NCBI GenBank assembly: GCA_965153355.1
Contig: OZ231127.1
Span: 34,906,001 to 34,970,000, forward strand
DNA length: 64,000 nucleotides
Origin: Flaccisagitta enflata
Lineage: Eukaryota > Chaetognatha > Sagittoidea > Aphragmophora
Direction: 5' to 3'
Notes under the pieces: generated by a model
The model's input: the letters and a program-made list of their open reading frames with translations, nothing else
The model's database searches: none
What the model was told of the DNA's origin: nothing
Shown: positions 28,617-40,300 of the stretch, one piece after another
Position numbering within the stretch: the stretch's first letter is position 1
Layout: each line of letters opens with the position of its first letter
Translations under genes and position numbers: made by a program

Positions 28617-28728
28617 ATGACTTCTTCATCCTCAAGAATTATCTCTTTTCAGCTGCAGATGGCGGTAGTGAAGAAGAGACGTGGAAGTGGTGTGAGAAAA
28701 AAAAAGATGAAAGGAGACGAAAGTAGAT

Positions 28729-29375
28729 AACAGGTCGCCCAAGGGCAATATGTGGTCAGCGATACCCGTTGCCCTGCTTTGCAAGATAGTGAATTGGAAT
28801 GAGGGGAAGCAGGGCAGCGGCCTTGAAGGGGACAAAGTCCTGTAGAACAAAGGGGACTTTCGTTCCTTCGTCCATTTGTCCATTTGTCCGTTTGTCCATT
28901 CATCTGTCTGTCCATCCCCCCAAGGCCCTCTCAGCCCTAAAATTTGCCCTCTCAGGCCTGAAATCTATCCTCTCAGGCCTAAAATCTGCCCTCTCAGTCC
29001 TTGAATCTGAGAGGGCAGATTTAGGGCCTGAGAGGTCAGATTTCAGGCTGGAGAGGGTAGATTTCAGGCTTGAGAGGGCAGATTTCAGGCCTGAGAGGGC
29101 AGATTTCAGGCCGGAGAGGGCAGATTTCAGGCCGGAGAGGGCAGATTTCAGGCCGGAGAGGGCAGGTTTTAGGCCTGAGAGTGCAGATTTTGGGCCTGGG
29201 AGGGCAGACTTTAGGCATGAGAGGGCAGATTTCAGGCCTGAAAGAGCAGATTTCAGGCCTGAGAGGGCAGATTTCAGGCCTGAAAGGGCCTAGAGGGGGA
29301 CGAACAAACAGACAAACGAACGAAAGTCCCCTGTGTTCTACAGGACTTTGTCCCCTTTGGGGCAGCTGCCCAAAA
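28729..29375. mobile_element. Minisatellite-core hairpin element, copy 1
   Basis: Starts AACAGGTCGCCCAAGGGCAA, then ATACCCGTTGCCCTGC, then GCAGGGCAGCGGCC, then GGGGACAAAGTCCTGTAGAA. The same inner stem returns inverted at 29330-29370 (TTCTACAGGACTTTGTCCCC ... GCAGCTGCCC). The core is a 21-bp minisatellite (CCTCTCAGGCCTGAAATCTGC) that reverses strand near 29005 (CCTTGAATCTGAGAGG), so the whole element folds as one hairpin. The repetitive RPERADF frames are translations of the core. Confidence 0.85.
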
Positions 29376-29574
29376 GCTAATGCATTAACGGTTGAGCTGG
29401 ATGGGTGTTTGTTCGGGTGTAGGTGGGTAGGTGGGTGATTGTAAGGGGACTGAGGGGAATTAGATTTACGGGAAGCACAGGGGATGAGTACAACGGGATG
29501 TCTGTTTAGGCAAGAAAGCGAGGGAATTAGTTGGGGAATAAGAATAATAATTGATGCCCATGAAAGGGACACTA

Positions 29575-30560
29575 TTTAGTCATTAGCCCACTAAGAAAAA
29601 ACACTTTTTCATAGAAATGTTCTCTATCAAAGAGATATGACTCAAAATCATGAAAATAGATGGCTGATGCCAACAATTTGACCATGGGGCTTCTATAAGT
29701 CGTGGTGCAGAACAGCGCCAAATTTGACAAATCGTTCTGTACTGTGATAGAATGCGCTGCTATGCAGCGGAAATGTGGCAAAAAAAGTGTTATGCATGCA
29801 AAAAAAGTGTTATGCATGCTTTATACTCCCTAAATTAATTAAAAACCGGTTAACTAACCAATGGTATTGATCTCGCATCGGTAAAGTCGCAGCATACTCA
29901 GTGAAACAACAGAATTCTTGGAAAAAAATTGCACGAAAAACTTTAGATGTTGCCACGTAAAAAACCGAATCTGTCTCTGAATGCAAAATTTTGCATTTCT
30001 AAACACATGGCCTGTTTCTTAAAAGTGTTTAGACTGATGCCATGTTTTTCAAAATGCAAAATTTTGAATTCAGAGACAGATTCGTTTTTTTACGCGAGAC
30101 ATGTCAATGCACAAGAATCAATTTTTGTTAAAAATCCATCAATTTCGCATGCTTTTTTTTTTCACATTTCCTAAGCATATGGTACAGAAAAACGTTTTTC
30201 TATGCAAAAAATTGATGATTACCAACCACAAATCCTTTATCTACATAAAAATTCTTTGAATAGATAAGATAAAAAATATCATATATATCGTTTTGACTTG
30301 TCAAATTGCGTACTCGTTTGCACTGTGACAAAGTGTGCCCGCCACTACTCTCATATCCCATAAAAAATGTACGGGAGGATTTTGGTCAGCAGAGCCTCCT
30401 ATCTTTTTTAATGGGAAATAGGGTAAGTGGCGGGCACACTTTAAAGAAGTCCCACGGCCAAATTCTTGTCATGGACCATCTATTTTTATGATTTTGAGTC
30501 ATATCTCTTTGATAGAGAACTTTTCTATGAAAAAGTGTGTTTTCATAGAGGGCTAGTAGT
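29575..30560. mobile_element. 1-kb palindromic fold-back element
   Basis: Outer arms: ACTTTTTCATAGAAATGTTC then AAAGAGATATGACTCAAAATCA (29602-29650) against TGATTTTGAGTCATATCTCT then ACTTTTCTATGAAAAAGT (30490-30538). The centre (about 30045) also pairs: CGAATCTGTCTCTGAATGCA against AATTCAGAGACAGATTCG. It is embedded in a target with tandem ATTGATGCCCA.GAAAGGGACACTAT units (29552 and 30610). Confidence 0.8.
30330..30442. mobile_element. 113-bp hairpin element nested in the palindrome arm
   Basis: AAAGTGTGCCCGCCACT at 30330 is the exact complement of AGTGGCGGGCACACTTT ending 30442, with a partly paired interior (TATCCCAT against ATGGGAAATA). The opposite arm of the surrounding palindrome (near 29720) lacks it. 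Confidence 0.75.
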
Positions 30561-30985
30561 CATCATGACTGACGGGGGAGGGGGAGTGGGAATGGAATAA
30601 GAATAACAATTGATGCCCAAGAAAGGGACACTATGCAGTCGTCATGATTGCCGGGGGTGGGGTGGGGGGAATGGGAATGGGATTGGAATTTACCAACATG
30701 ATTACCCGATGATAAACTACGAACCGACCAAAATACCCATACTTAATAAGTCAACGAGAACATAAAAAGTTAGTACAAAAGAAACTGCGGCGGAAACTGG
30801 CGGCTTCCCAGCTTCTCGGCGGGTAAACTCTGACCGCGCGTTGGTTCAATGTGTGTTTTCCGCCATCCAAACATCATCTGCCTAACGCCATCTTCAAATA
30901 TAAGTGAAGAGGATGCAAGTAACGCGGGGTTACAATATCGTCACTGATGGGCGGGCAGGGGCTTACATTCCCCCTCTACATCCCC
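30561..30985. other. No gene recognised
   Basis: G-rich tandem-like stretch (GGGGGAGGGGGAGTGGGAATGG and GGGGTGGGGTGGGGGGAATGGG), then a GGGTTACAATATCGTCACTG-type repeat start at 30932. Confidence 0.4.
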
Positions 30986-30986
30986 C

Positions 30987-31198
30987 AACACAAACACAAA
31001 CACAAACACAAACACAAACACAAACACAAACACAAACACACACTCACACACACTCACACACACTCACACACACTCACACACACTCACACACACTCACACA
31101 CACTCACACACACTCATACACACTCACACACACTCACACACACTCACACACACTCACACACACTCACACACACTCACACACACTCTCAAACACTCACA

Positions 31199-31271
<73 letters not shown>
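30987..31271 (+). repeat. (CACAAA)n, (CACTCACACA)n and (CA)n compound array
   Basis: Hexamer CACAAA to about 31035, 10-bp CACTCACACA units to about 31200, then pure CA to 31271. It sits between TTACAATATCGTCACTGATG and GGCAGATGGAGAAAGCCTC, which resemble family ends seen at 50060-50110. Confidence 0.95.
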
Positions 31272-31273
<2 letters not shown>

Positions 31274-32480
31274 GAAACTGCCGGATCGATGGATGGATGG
31301 GCAGATGGAGAAAGCCTCTTACAGAGGGGCCAGTTTGCGACAAAAAAGGGGGAAAAACTAAGATGAATAGAGCAATGAGGCGCCATCCAATAAACGCCCT
31401 CTTCAAATACTATCTTGGAAAAGTTTGGAACACTTATGGTTGACAGTGTGTTTCCCCCCTCATGTGCTCAAAAGTCATTTACGCGATTGTTTTATTTTTG
31501 CGATTGTTTTATTTTTGCATTCATGATAACTAGAATAAAAGAGAACAAGGCCAACACCAATAAGTATAACCATGCCAAAAAAAAAAATTGCACAACTTTT
31601 TGACGACTCTTGATTCGTTCATAGGAGGTGAAACTATAAAAAATCAGTGAGCATTTTAAAGAGCTTCAAAAAATCTATCAATTGAGTGGTGTCAGAGCGT
31701 TGTAGCTCAAAAACTTTAGAAACTACTTTATCAATAATGACAATGACAATGACAACAACAGCAACAAAATAGGCGATATCAACAACAACAACAATGACAA
31801 CAACAATGACAACAACAATGACAATATCATATTATTGGAATTGTTTTGGGACTATTAGGATCTAAAAACAAACTAAAATCTATCAACTTGTGAATACGTG
31901 AAGAAATCAAACACTATCTTACGTTTAAGGTTTTTGTACTAATAGCAACCATTTGTTTGGACTCTTTGGGGTCTGTGTTGGTTGCTATATCTTATATTAT
32001 TATTATATTATTATATGAAGTAAAAATGTCAATTCTGCTAACTGCCAGAAAGAGCGATTTCAGACATCCCTTTGAACTGTACCATTCACTTTTATTTAAT
32101 CATAACTTCTAAACGGATTAAGTTACAAATTTCTGCTTGGCGCCATTTTGAAGAAAATTTTCTAAATTTTTTTTTCTTCATGAATTTTTTTTGATTTAGG
32201 TCAGTATTTACATTGATACATAGGTAAAAGACGAAAATTCTTATGATTGATTGATTGGTTTTGAGGGAAGTGATATTAACTTCATTTAGTTGTCATTTCA
32301 AAACAAAAAAAGCTAAAACGTTCTGCTTGGTCTAGTTATAAAGAATTTTTGAATATCTTTCTAACGGTCACCGATTTTATATAGTTTACTATACAGAGAG
32401 CGATGGGGCGTGTGTTTAAAGGTAAGTGTGCAATTTTTTTCTTTGGCATGGTTAAGTGGCGTGCGGGACATGAATAACTT
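31272..32480. other. AT-rich sequence with short degenerate repeats
   Basis: (AACAATGAC)n-like repeat at 31730-31830. The recurring TAAACGGATTAAGTTACAAAT phrase occurs at 32110 and 32300-32370. No gene seen. Confidence 0.45.
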
Positions 32481-32484
32481 GAGA

Positions 32485-32670
32485 TGCCTTCAAATGACTC
32501 AAGATGACATAAACTGACTCAAAATGACTTAAAATAACTCAAGATGACTTTAAATGACTATATCGACCAAATTGACTTAAATGACTTTATGTAGCTTACT
32601 ATAAATCAATCTGACTTAAAATAACTTTGAATGACTTAAAATGACTTAGAATGACTAAAAATTACTCAAA
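32485..32670 (+). repeat. 10-bp degenerate minisatellite (AAATGACTTA)
   Basis: About 18 imperfect copies of a TGACTYAAAA unit immediately before hairpin element copy 2. Confidence 0.85.
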
Positions 32671-32680
32671 GTATGATAAA

Positions 32681-33423
32681 ACAGGTCGCCCAAGGGCAAG
32701 ATGTGGTCAGCGATACCCGTTGCCCTGCTTTGAATGATTGTGAATTGAAGTGAGGGGAAGCAGGGCAGCGGCCCTGAAGGAGCCGAAGTCCTGTAGAACA
32801 CAGGGGGACTTTTGGTGGTCCTGCCTGAAATGGATGAGATGCTATCAAGGGCTGACTCAAGGCCTACAAGCCTAAACTGAGGTCTAAGAAGGCTGATGCA
32901 AGGCCTCAGAATGCCAATTGGAAGCTTGAGAGGGCTGACTTGAGGCTTGAGAGAGCTGAATTAAGGCTAGAAAGGTCAGAGGACTGATTTGAAGCCTGAG
33001 AGCAATAAATTTAGGCTTAGATAGCTGATTTGAGGCCTGAGAGGCCTAATTTGAGCCCTGAGAGGCCAGGTTTGAAGGCTGAGAATTTGGATTTGAGGCC
33101 TGAGAAGCCTAATTTGAGGCCTGAGTAGCCAGGTTTGAGGGCTGAGAATTTGGATTTGAGGCCTGATAAGCGTAATTTGAGGCCTGAGAGGCCAGATTTG
33201 AGGCCTGGGAGGTTGAATTTGAGGCCTGAGAGGCCGGATTTGAGGCCTCAGAGGCTGGATTTCAGGCCTGAGAGGCTAGATTTGAGGTCTCAGAGGCCTG
33301 ATTTGCGGCGTGAGGGGCCTGATGAGGGGGGGAATGAATGGACAAACGAACAAACAAACGAACAAACAATAGTCCCCCTGTGTTATACAGGACTTCGTCC
33401 CCTTCGGGACCGCTGCCCAAATA
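32681..33423. mobile_element. Minisatellite-core hairpin element, copy 2
   Basis: Same ends as copy 1 (ACAGGTCGCCCAAGGGCAAG; TATACAGGACTTCGTCCCCT). The core is almost all in one orientation (GAGGCCTGAGAGGCC..GGATTT), so the inverted half has been lost or replaced. Confidence 0.8.
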
Positions 33424-33535
33424 GTAAAGCGTGACTGACAGACTGACGGACTGATGGATGGATGGAGGGACAGATGGACCGACGGATGGATGGACCGACA
33501 AAGCCGGGTGTAGAGTCGAGTAGCACGCGACTAAA
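33424..33535 (-). mobile_element. Hairpin-ended family fragment
   Basis: GACTGACGGACTGATGGATGG core, then AAGCCGGGTGTAGAGTCGAGTAGCACGCGACTAAAA. It abuts the right end of hairpin element copy 2. Confidence 0.7.
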
Positions 33536-33807
33536 ACAATCTTCAATCCAATTTTGGTACTGCGGTTTTTGTTTGTTCAACACAACTAAGAAGTGGTTAA
33601 TGAATGAATGAATGAATGAATGAATGAATGAGCGAAGGCTTGTATATGGTTACAGAAATAAGGGATGGAATGGAATTTTAACTTTTTGGATGCGTCCTCG
33701 CATCTTAATAATAGGCTGAGTCCGTTGGTTGGTTGGTTGGTCGGTCGGTCAGTCAGTTGGTAGGTTGGTAACGCATTTATCAAAAACATCAAAATCATAC
33801 ATCTTTA

Positions 33808-34008
33808 CTCGCGTGCTCGCGACTCTACAACCCGCTTTGTCCATTGGTCAGTTGGTCAGTCGGTCAGTCGGTCACATTTTACTTTTTTATGATTTTATTA
33901 TTTTTACCTCACTGCTCCCGCCCAAATGGTCTATTGATCTCAAACATGGCCCCTGCCCACCCGCACGCGACTTCGGTAGCCGAGTATCCGGCCTTGTTTC
34001 AACAGTAA
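33808..34008 (+). mobile_element. Hairpin-ended 200-bp family, full copy
   Basis: CTCGCGTGCTCGCGACTCTACAACCCGC, GGTCAGTCGGTCAGTCGGTC core, CACTGCTCCCGCCCAAATGG, ending CGCACGCGACTTCGGTAGCC GAGTATCCGGCCTTGTTT. It is followed at 34040-34190 by a CATTCATTCATAAAA-type degenerate repeat. Confidence 0.85.
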
Positions 34009-34215
34009 AGTGGTTCTAACCCAGTAAAAGTAGCAAACATTTAGTAATACATTCAATAATTCATTTATTCATTCATAAATGACATTCATTCATTAAAAAA
34101 GATTGCATTCATAAAAAACATTGATTGATAAAAAGACATTCATGGATAAAAAAAACATTCATTCATAAAAACCATCATTCAAAGAGGACGCATCGTTGGC
34201 CTACTTGGCCTTTTT

Positions 34216-34398
34216 TTTAGTCGCGTGCACGCGACTACACCCTGCTTTGTCCGTCTGTTGGTTGGTCGGTCGATCTGTCCATCACACTTTTACGTTTTTT
34301 ATCAATTCTATTTCCTTTAGTCATTTAAGAGTATACTAAGTCATTCTAAGTCATTCTGTAAGTCTCTCACGCAACTTATAGGTGTAGGCCTTGTTTTT
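34216..34398 (+). mobile_element. Hairpin-ended family copy with altered interior
   Basis: Begins TTTAGTCGCGTGCACGCGACTACACCCTGC with the perfect 16-bp palindrome, has a TTGGTTGGTCGGTCGATC core, then diverges to (TAAGTCATTC)-like sequence and ends GTAGGCCTTGTTTTTAG. Confidence 0.7.
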
Positions 34399-34399
34399 A

Positions 34400-34955
34400 G
34401 TCAATTAGTTAGTAACCAACTAATTGACGGACCACACCGTTTAAAGAGATGCGCATGATGCAAAGGGAAAAGGAATAAAATGGAAAGAAAGGTAAAGGAT
34501 GAAGACTCATCCGAAGAGAAAAATGAATCTAGTGAGTAAACAACACGTTGCCCGACAACCAAAGCACGCAAAGTGAGAATCCAATGCCACATAGCTCAAA
34601 GAGGAGAACTGCAAAAGCACCAAGTGCCACCTTTTTCTGACCTCAGAGCTGATATGTAAATTTACTTCTCCTTCGATGTACATTCCGATTCATGCTGTCC
34701 ATACGAAAAATCACAATAACTAACGGCCCAAGTTCACAAGAATGACACTTTCACACTTTCACAAGAATGACACTTTCAACAAGCAACTCTTCAGTAAAAG
34801 ACCACGACACCCTTTTGATACGGAGATTGGCCTGAGAGCTAGACATACAATGGTGAAAGGCATTTTATGTTTTACATATTTCATACTTAATGTTTCTTAT
34901 TTGGATAATTGTATGAGTTTTATATAGGATGAATTGTTGCACACATCACATATTT
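34400..34955. other. No gene recognised
   Basis: Contains only very short open tracts (for example about 24 codons ending at the TAA near 34540). Confidence 0.35.
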
Positions 34956-34956
34956 T

Positions 34957-35043
34957 ATGTTTTGTGTTTTATGTTTTATGTTTTATGTTTTATGTTTTAT
35001 GTTTTATGTTTTATGTTTTATGTTTTATGTTTTATGTTTTATA
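34957..35043 (+). repeat. (TTTTATG)n heptamer array
   Basis: About 12 copies of a 7-bp unit. Confidence 0.97.
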
Positions 35044-35737
35044 TTTTATGTTTTACATATTTACACAATTTATGTTTTACATATTTTATGTGTTACAGTG
35101 ACCCACCTTTTTAGGTGAAATAATTAATCATATGAGATATTTATCAAAAATTAGAATTATGATATGCAATTGAATCGCTTTTTGATAATTTTATCGATGT
35201 TGATGAAATCTTTATCATTAGAAAGTGATTTATCTAGTATCATGATAACAGCCATCTTTTCTCTTCTTTTTTTTTATCTTTTTTGGTAAACGAAAAAAAC
35301 GAGTCCCATCAAGACCGTTATGCCGAGGGCATGCTCTAGTTCAAAGCAGAAAGCATACTGAAGACCTTAAAAACTGAAATTGTGCAATTCATGGACATGG
35401 TGTAGTTTTGAAAAAAAATGCAGGAACAAAATAATTCCCCAGAGAAAAAAAAACAAGCTCCTTGCAGTTAGGCACGAGTGACTTTTTCCAACTTGAGCAT
35501 TACAGAGGGACGGACGGCCGGACTAAGTTTCCTAGAGAGTTACTTGCATACGATAAAAAGACGAAAATTTTTCTTCCAGTTTCCCTCCCTGCTTACTTTT
35601 TTGTGGAAAACCATCCAAGTTCGCTCTTTCGTTGCTTTGTTCCGTTGATTCAATTTCCAGTTGTTTTTGTTCTCTGGTTTCTTACAAGTTTTTGTCTTTT
35701 TTTTAATCGATTTTGTAAATTTTGTGCTCTTTTTCAG

Positions 35738-35794
35738 CGTCGCAATCGAGTCATTGAATCGAGAGATTGTTGTCAAGACGTCAAAGACCTTTAA
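35738..35794 (+). CDS. Possible short terminal exon, unknown product
   Basis: A strong acceptor (AAATTTTGTGCTCTTTTTCAG ending 35737) is followed by 18 open codons (RRNRVIESRDCCQDVKDL) and TAA. No upstream exon could be joined with confidence. Confidence 0.15.
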   Translation, partial: RRNRVIESRDCCQDVKDL

Positions 35795-35819
35795 TCATTC
35801 TATGGCTCTGTTCATCTTA

Positions 35820-35895
35820 TTGTTTTGTTTTGTTTTGTTGTTTTGTTTTATTTTGTTTTATTTTGTTTTGTTTTGTTTTTTTGTTTGTTTGTTTT
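35820..35895 (+). repeat. (TTTTG)n-type array
   Basis: T-rich pentamer array, TTTTG with TTTTA variants. Confidence 0.95.
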
Positions 35896-36013
35896 TTCAA
35901 GCGTTTTGGTTTCTATGGGACTTGGGAGAGTACTGCGTTGCGTGTATGCCTCAACATTTCATTTTGATTCACCTTGGTTTTGGAGACATCAACTAATATT
36001 GGTTTACAACTTA

Positions 36014-36542
36014 CAGTACGATGGGAACAAAGACGACCTAGAGTGGAGGATAGATTTTACGTATCTTAATTCTTTTTATTATAACAAATTATAACAATCT
36101 ATGCTAATTAAAGGTTGCTCTATTAAGTCAATATACATGCTTCTCTCAAACTTCAACTTGAAATTTGATCTTTTTAGGACTTCATTTTTCAATGTTTTAA
36201 CCTATTTCATCAAATTGGGCTGAAAATTTTACATAAGTTAAAAAAAGATCAGCTTAATCAGACCATTTTTACAGGTTTTACAGCTATTTTTTAAAAAAAG
36301 ATTAATTATGTAAATTAATATATAAGCAAAGCTTAAAACCTAAAACCTGTAAAAATAATCTGATTGAGTTTATATTTTTTCAAATTTATGTGAAATTATA
36401 TGTTCAATCTGATGAAATAGTCAAGTTTGAGAGAAGCAAATATTCACTCAATAGAGCCATCTTTGATTAATATAGATCATATAAAATTAAGATACTAAAA
36501 ATCTATCCTCCAGTCTAGGTCGTCTTTGCTTCCATCGTACTG
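36014..36542. mobile_element. TA-flanked miniature element, copy B (529 bp)
   Basis: CAGTACGATGGGAACAAAGA...GGAGGATAGA and the complement ending CCATCGTACTG, TA on both sides. Same family as 20667-21249, with a palindromic interior. Confidence 0.88.
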
Positions 36543-36544
36543 TA

Positions 36545-37395
36545 CAAGGCACAAAATGAGGACCATCACAGACCGATAGATATGAAAATATACATACTAA
36601 ACGATTAAGTCACTATCACGGGACTCTCCAAAGCCCCGTAAAATCAAAAAGTAAATCAAAGCTTTTCAATTCTAATGAGTACCTGGAGGAGGTTTTTGGC
36701 GTTGTTCGTTGTTATTGCTTTGCGGTTCGGCGCGGTATTTTTCTTTTTCGCGAGTCAGCGCGTCAATTTTTTTTTCTCGCTCGACCGTATTCTCGATAAA
36801 TCGTTAACGCCTGAAAAGCCTTAGTATATCTAATCTTTGAGGTTTCCCTTTGTTTATTTATTTATTTAGGTTTATGCTTTAGGCATTTAAAACTTTTTTT
36901 TTTAATCCCGATGATGAGACATTACCGCGGAGTAGGTTTCATACGATCATTTTCAAGTAGGTGTAGGATTTCGTATGGGTGGTGTGGGCCGACGAAGCGT
37001 CCAAGTTTTATCAGTAAACATTTGTTGGCTTCATCATAATGTCATCGAGAAAAAAATGCTTCAAGCATTTGCAAATGGTCGTCAACGATTTCTTTCTGCT
37101 CGATGTAAGAGATCTTTTTTCAATTAATTTTGAATTTTTCAAGTTTCATTCATAATTCGGTGTTTTTCCCTTTTTTTTCTTTAAGATCGTCTGAACGACT
37201 TAAAACAAGTGATTCGGAATTGGTAGAGCAGTTGTATCGCGGCGTTTGTTGAATTAAAACAGGCGGCGGCGGAGGCGAGACCGAGGCTAAGGATGCCTCC
37301 GATGAGCATCAGCCAACAGGTGGCGGCATCGGAACTACTATCTTGGAAAAAAGTATGTTTACACGTTTTAACAAAGTTAAACAGATATATAAAAA
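36545..37395. other. No gene established
   Basis: A GC-richer 90-bp block at 37263-37352 lies between AAAACAG and AAAAAA|GTATGT and is open in two frames, so it could be an exon, but nothing supports it further. A similar GCGGCGGCAGAGGCG stretch occurs at 38135. Confidence 0.25.
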
Positions 37396-37397
37396 AA

Positions 37398-37590
37398 CAT
37401 GGCCGGAAGCACAGCTACCAAAGTTGCGTGCGGGTGGGCAGAGGCCATATTTGCGGTCACTAGACCATTTGGGCAAGAGCAGTGAGGTCAGATAAAAAAA
37501 TCAGTAAAAAAAAAAAGGAAAATGTGACCGACCAACCGATGGACAGATGGACAAAGCAGGTTGTAGAGTCGCGCGCACGCAACTAAAAAA
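37398..37590 (-). mobile_element. Hairpin-ended 200-bp family copy
   Basis: ACATGGCCGGAAGCACAGCTACC...AGTTGCGTGCGGGTGGGC through to AGGTTGTAGAGTCGCGCGCACGCAACTAAAAAA. Confidence 0.8.
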
Positions 37591-38274
37591 ACAAAAAATC
37601 TTGTTAAAGAATTTTTGAAATGAAATTAATCTGGTTTTTATATCTTTAAGTATTTCACAAATGCAAGTTGAAGTATTAAAACATTTGAGATAAAAATAAT
37701 ATTGAAAATAATAAAAACTCAAGACGTGTTTTAATCACAATATCTCCACTTCTAAAGCAGCTTGAGCTTTAGAAAAAAACAAAACAAATTGATTAACATT
37801 CAAAAATCGTAATAATGAGTGCAATTTGGTTCTAGTGATTTTGATTGTTTGGAGATGACAATGAATACTATAAACTTCTTTCTAAAATGCTAAATTTTTT
37901 GTAGATGATAAGACTAGATCATACATAATTAGGTACAATAGCAATCAAAAGGTTTTTTTTGAATGCTTATACAAAAATTTTCAGCTAAAGAAGAGATCAC
38001 AATATACTTAAACTTTTTATACAATGACTTAAGAAATACTAAGTCAATGGATCATATCATACTGCAGGTGTAAATATACTTTTTTTGCAAGGTAGTAACG
38101 AGGCTAGATTCGCCTTTGCCGTGAATGAGCCAGCAGGCGGCGGCAGAGGCGCAGACGTGAGAGGGGCTTCTGCTGCTGTGGCGCGAAAGTTAATTCCTCT
38201 TCGTCAGGAGGGAAGGGTTTCATTATAATCATCGCGAAATAAAAAACGAAGGTCTTTTGCTTATGGTGGAAGGA
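37591..38274. other. No gene recognised
   Basis: AT-rich sequence, with a short GC-rich patch at 38125-38190. Confidence 0.4.
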
Positions 38275-38287
38275 GAGAGAGAGAGAG

Positions 38288-38379
<92 letters not shown>
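38275..38379 (+). repeat. (GA)n microsatellite
   Basis: About 105 bp of GA with one GC interruption near 38289. Confidence 0.98.
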
Positions 38380-38381
<2 letters not shown>

Positions 38382-38804
38382 GACAGGTACAGATGCAGAT
38401 GGTTCACACTATTGACGCCGCTTGTTCTGCTATTTTGGGTTTTAACATTCAATATTAACGTCGAAAAGCAGGTGCTTTGGTTAAGTTTTCCATTATTACC
38501 TCCTCTGTTTAAAACGTTTGCACTGATGGTCTTATGCACTGCAGACGATTTGCGCCTACCTTTTTCTCTTCTTCATTTCGCAGTCGTTTTGTTTAAGTTT
38601 ATTTTTTTCAGAGTTTACCTATGAATTTTCTAATAATTTTTGGCCTATTGTCCCACCGACGATGCGCACTACAGGTTTGACAAAAAAAAGAAGTTGTCTT
38701 TCTTCTTTTATTCTTAAATTTCACGAGACGAAAAAAAATATATAGAGACTATACACTATGTGAGGACGTAAAAAAATGTAGCTGTTAGTAGATGTGCGCC
38801 GTTG

Positions 38805-38811
38805 CTGTTGC

Positions 38812-38878
<67 letters not shown>
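38805..38878 (+). repeat. (TGT)n trinucleotide array
   Basis: About 22 pure TGT units after TTGCTGTTGCTG. The poly-Asn minus-strand frame of 185 codons that crosses it has no other support. Confidence 0.97.
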
Positions 38879-38879
<1 letters not shown>

Positions 38880-39635
38880 GAAAATGAATGACCTGAGTGA
38901 AGATGTGACCCCATTATGGAAGCAGAGAAGATGGGGAGATGAGGAAAGTGAGGTTTGGGATTCTTTCGGTCACTGAAATTGAAAAAACGAATCAGATAAG
39001 GAAAATGATAACAGTACTGGTAAATGCACGGAAGGACAAAATTGCTGAAAAACAAGATGAACATGGTCAAATGAAAACAAGCATGTAAAGGAGTATCCTC
39101 CACGGAGTTTCGTGGCTTAGCAAACGCCCAAACTTTACAGTCATCAAATTCTCCCTGCCCCGCAAATGAAGAGGGGAGATATAATATATATCCTGATTGT
39201 CGAGCACACTGATGAACGGTTGAAACGTAAAACGCATTAGAGAAGCTCGGGCAGATTGTAATAGAGTTTAGCACGCGCAAGCAGGAGTAGGAAATATGTG
39301 CTGACATGGACAATTACTCAGAGTTATAATGATCGAATTTGCACGAGATCCACGGAAACCTACAAGCAATCGCGTCGCGGCCTTTACAAGGATACTCTTC
39401 TATCTCGGATTAACGGCCAGAAGAATCATACAAAAGCGCACGATGGGCTAACGCGTCAGGGCCAGCCATCACACGGATATTCTTCCATGTCCGGGTTACG
39501 GCCGATGAAACAAGAACACGAGTTCGTGTCTGCTAGGAATCGGGGGGGGGGGGGAAGGGGGAGGAAAACCGTTTCTCTCTGAGTGGGTGATAGCTGCAAC
39601 ATTTTCTGTAACAGGAGATGATTGTTGCCTGTTGG

Positions 39636-39636
<1 letters not shown>
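38880..39636. other. No gene established
   Basis: Open frames of 94-105 codons on both strands near 39298-39770 run into the (GA)n array and show no family signal. A G-run lies at 39542-39554. Confidence 0.35.

Positions 39637-39724
<88 letters not shown>
39637..39724 (+). repeat. (GA)n microsatellite
   Basis: About 88 bp of pure GA. An oppositely oriented (CT)n lies at 39940-39971. Confidence 0.98.
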
Positions 39725-39726
<2 letters not shown>

Positions 39727-39936
39727 CACTGGGAAGTTCTATACGCGACCACGCGGGTACGCGTGACAAACATTCATTCTCATCTAGTCATTCATAAAAT
39801 CATCCACTCGTTTATTTTTCCTTTCATTTATTCATCCATGTAGACATTCATTCATTCATTCAATCCAGCTTTGCCCGTCCATGTCGTCCGTATTACTTTT
39901 GCTGAGGCAAAACGCATGAGTACATGAGTGCGTAGA

Positions 39937-39974
<38 letters not shown>

Positions 39975-40099
39975 TTCACTGATCATTTTGTAGACACGTC
40001 CAAGCATCTCTAAAATAGGCTTTCTCGGTATTACTGTCTGTTCTTTCATTCAGTCATCTATTTGTAGGACAGTAAATTAAATGTAAAATGCTCAAGTAA

Positions 40100-40300
40100 C
40101 AACGCCGGATACACGGCTACCCTAGTCGCGTGCGGATGGGCAGTAGCAGTGATGGAAAAGGTCACTAGGGCATCTGGGCAGGAGCTGTATGCTCAAAAAG
40201 CTCAAAAACGCCGAAGAAGTAAAAAGAGGACCGACTGACCGACCAACCGGCCGACGAACCGACATAGCGGGTTGTAGAGTCGCGTAGCACACTACTAAAA
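40100..40300 (-). mobile_element. Hairpin-ended 200-bp family copy
   Basis: AACAACGCCGGATACACGGCTACCCTAGTCGCG on this strand through CCGACTGACCGACCAACCGG core to GGTTGTAGAGTCGCGTAGCACACTACTAAAAA. Confidence 0.8.

Noticed and set aside
28799-29572. Frames with RPERADFRPERADF or LRPEICPLRPEI repeats
   Set aside because: They translate the 21-bp minisatellite core of hairpin elements; similar frames recur at 33135, 43534, 44418 and 45348 only because the core is reused.
38756-39313. 185-codon minus-strand frame with poly-Asn
   Set aside because: Poly-Asn comes from (TGT)n. The rest has no family signal and the plus strand is equally open.
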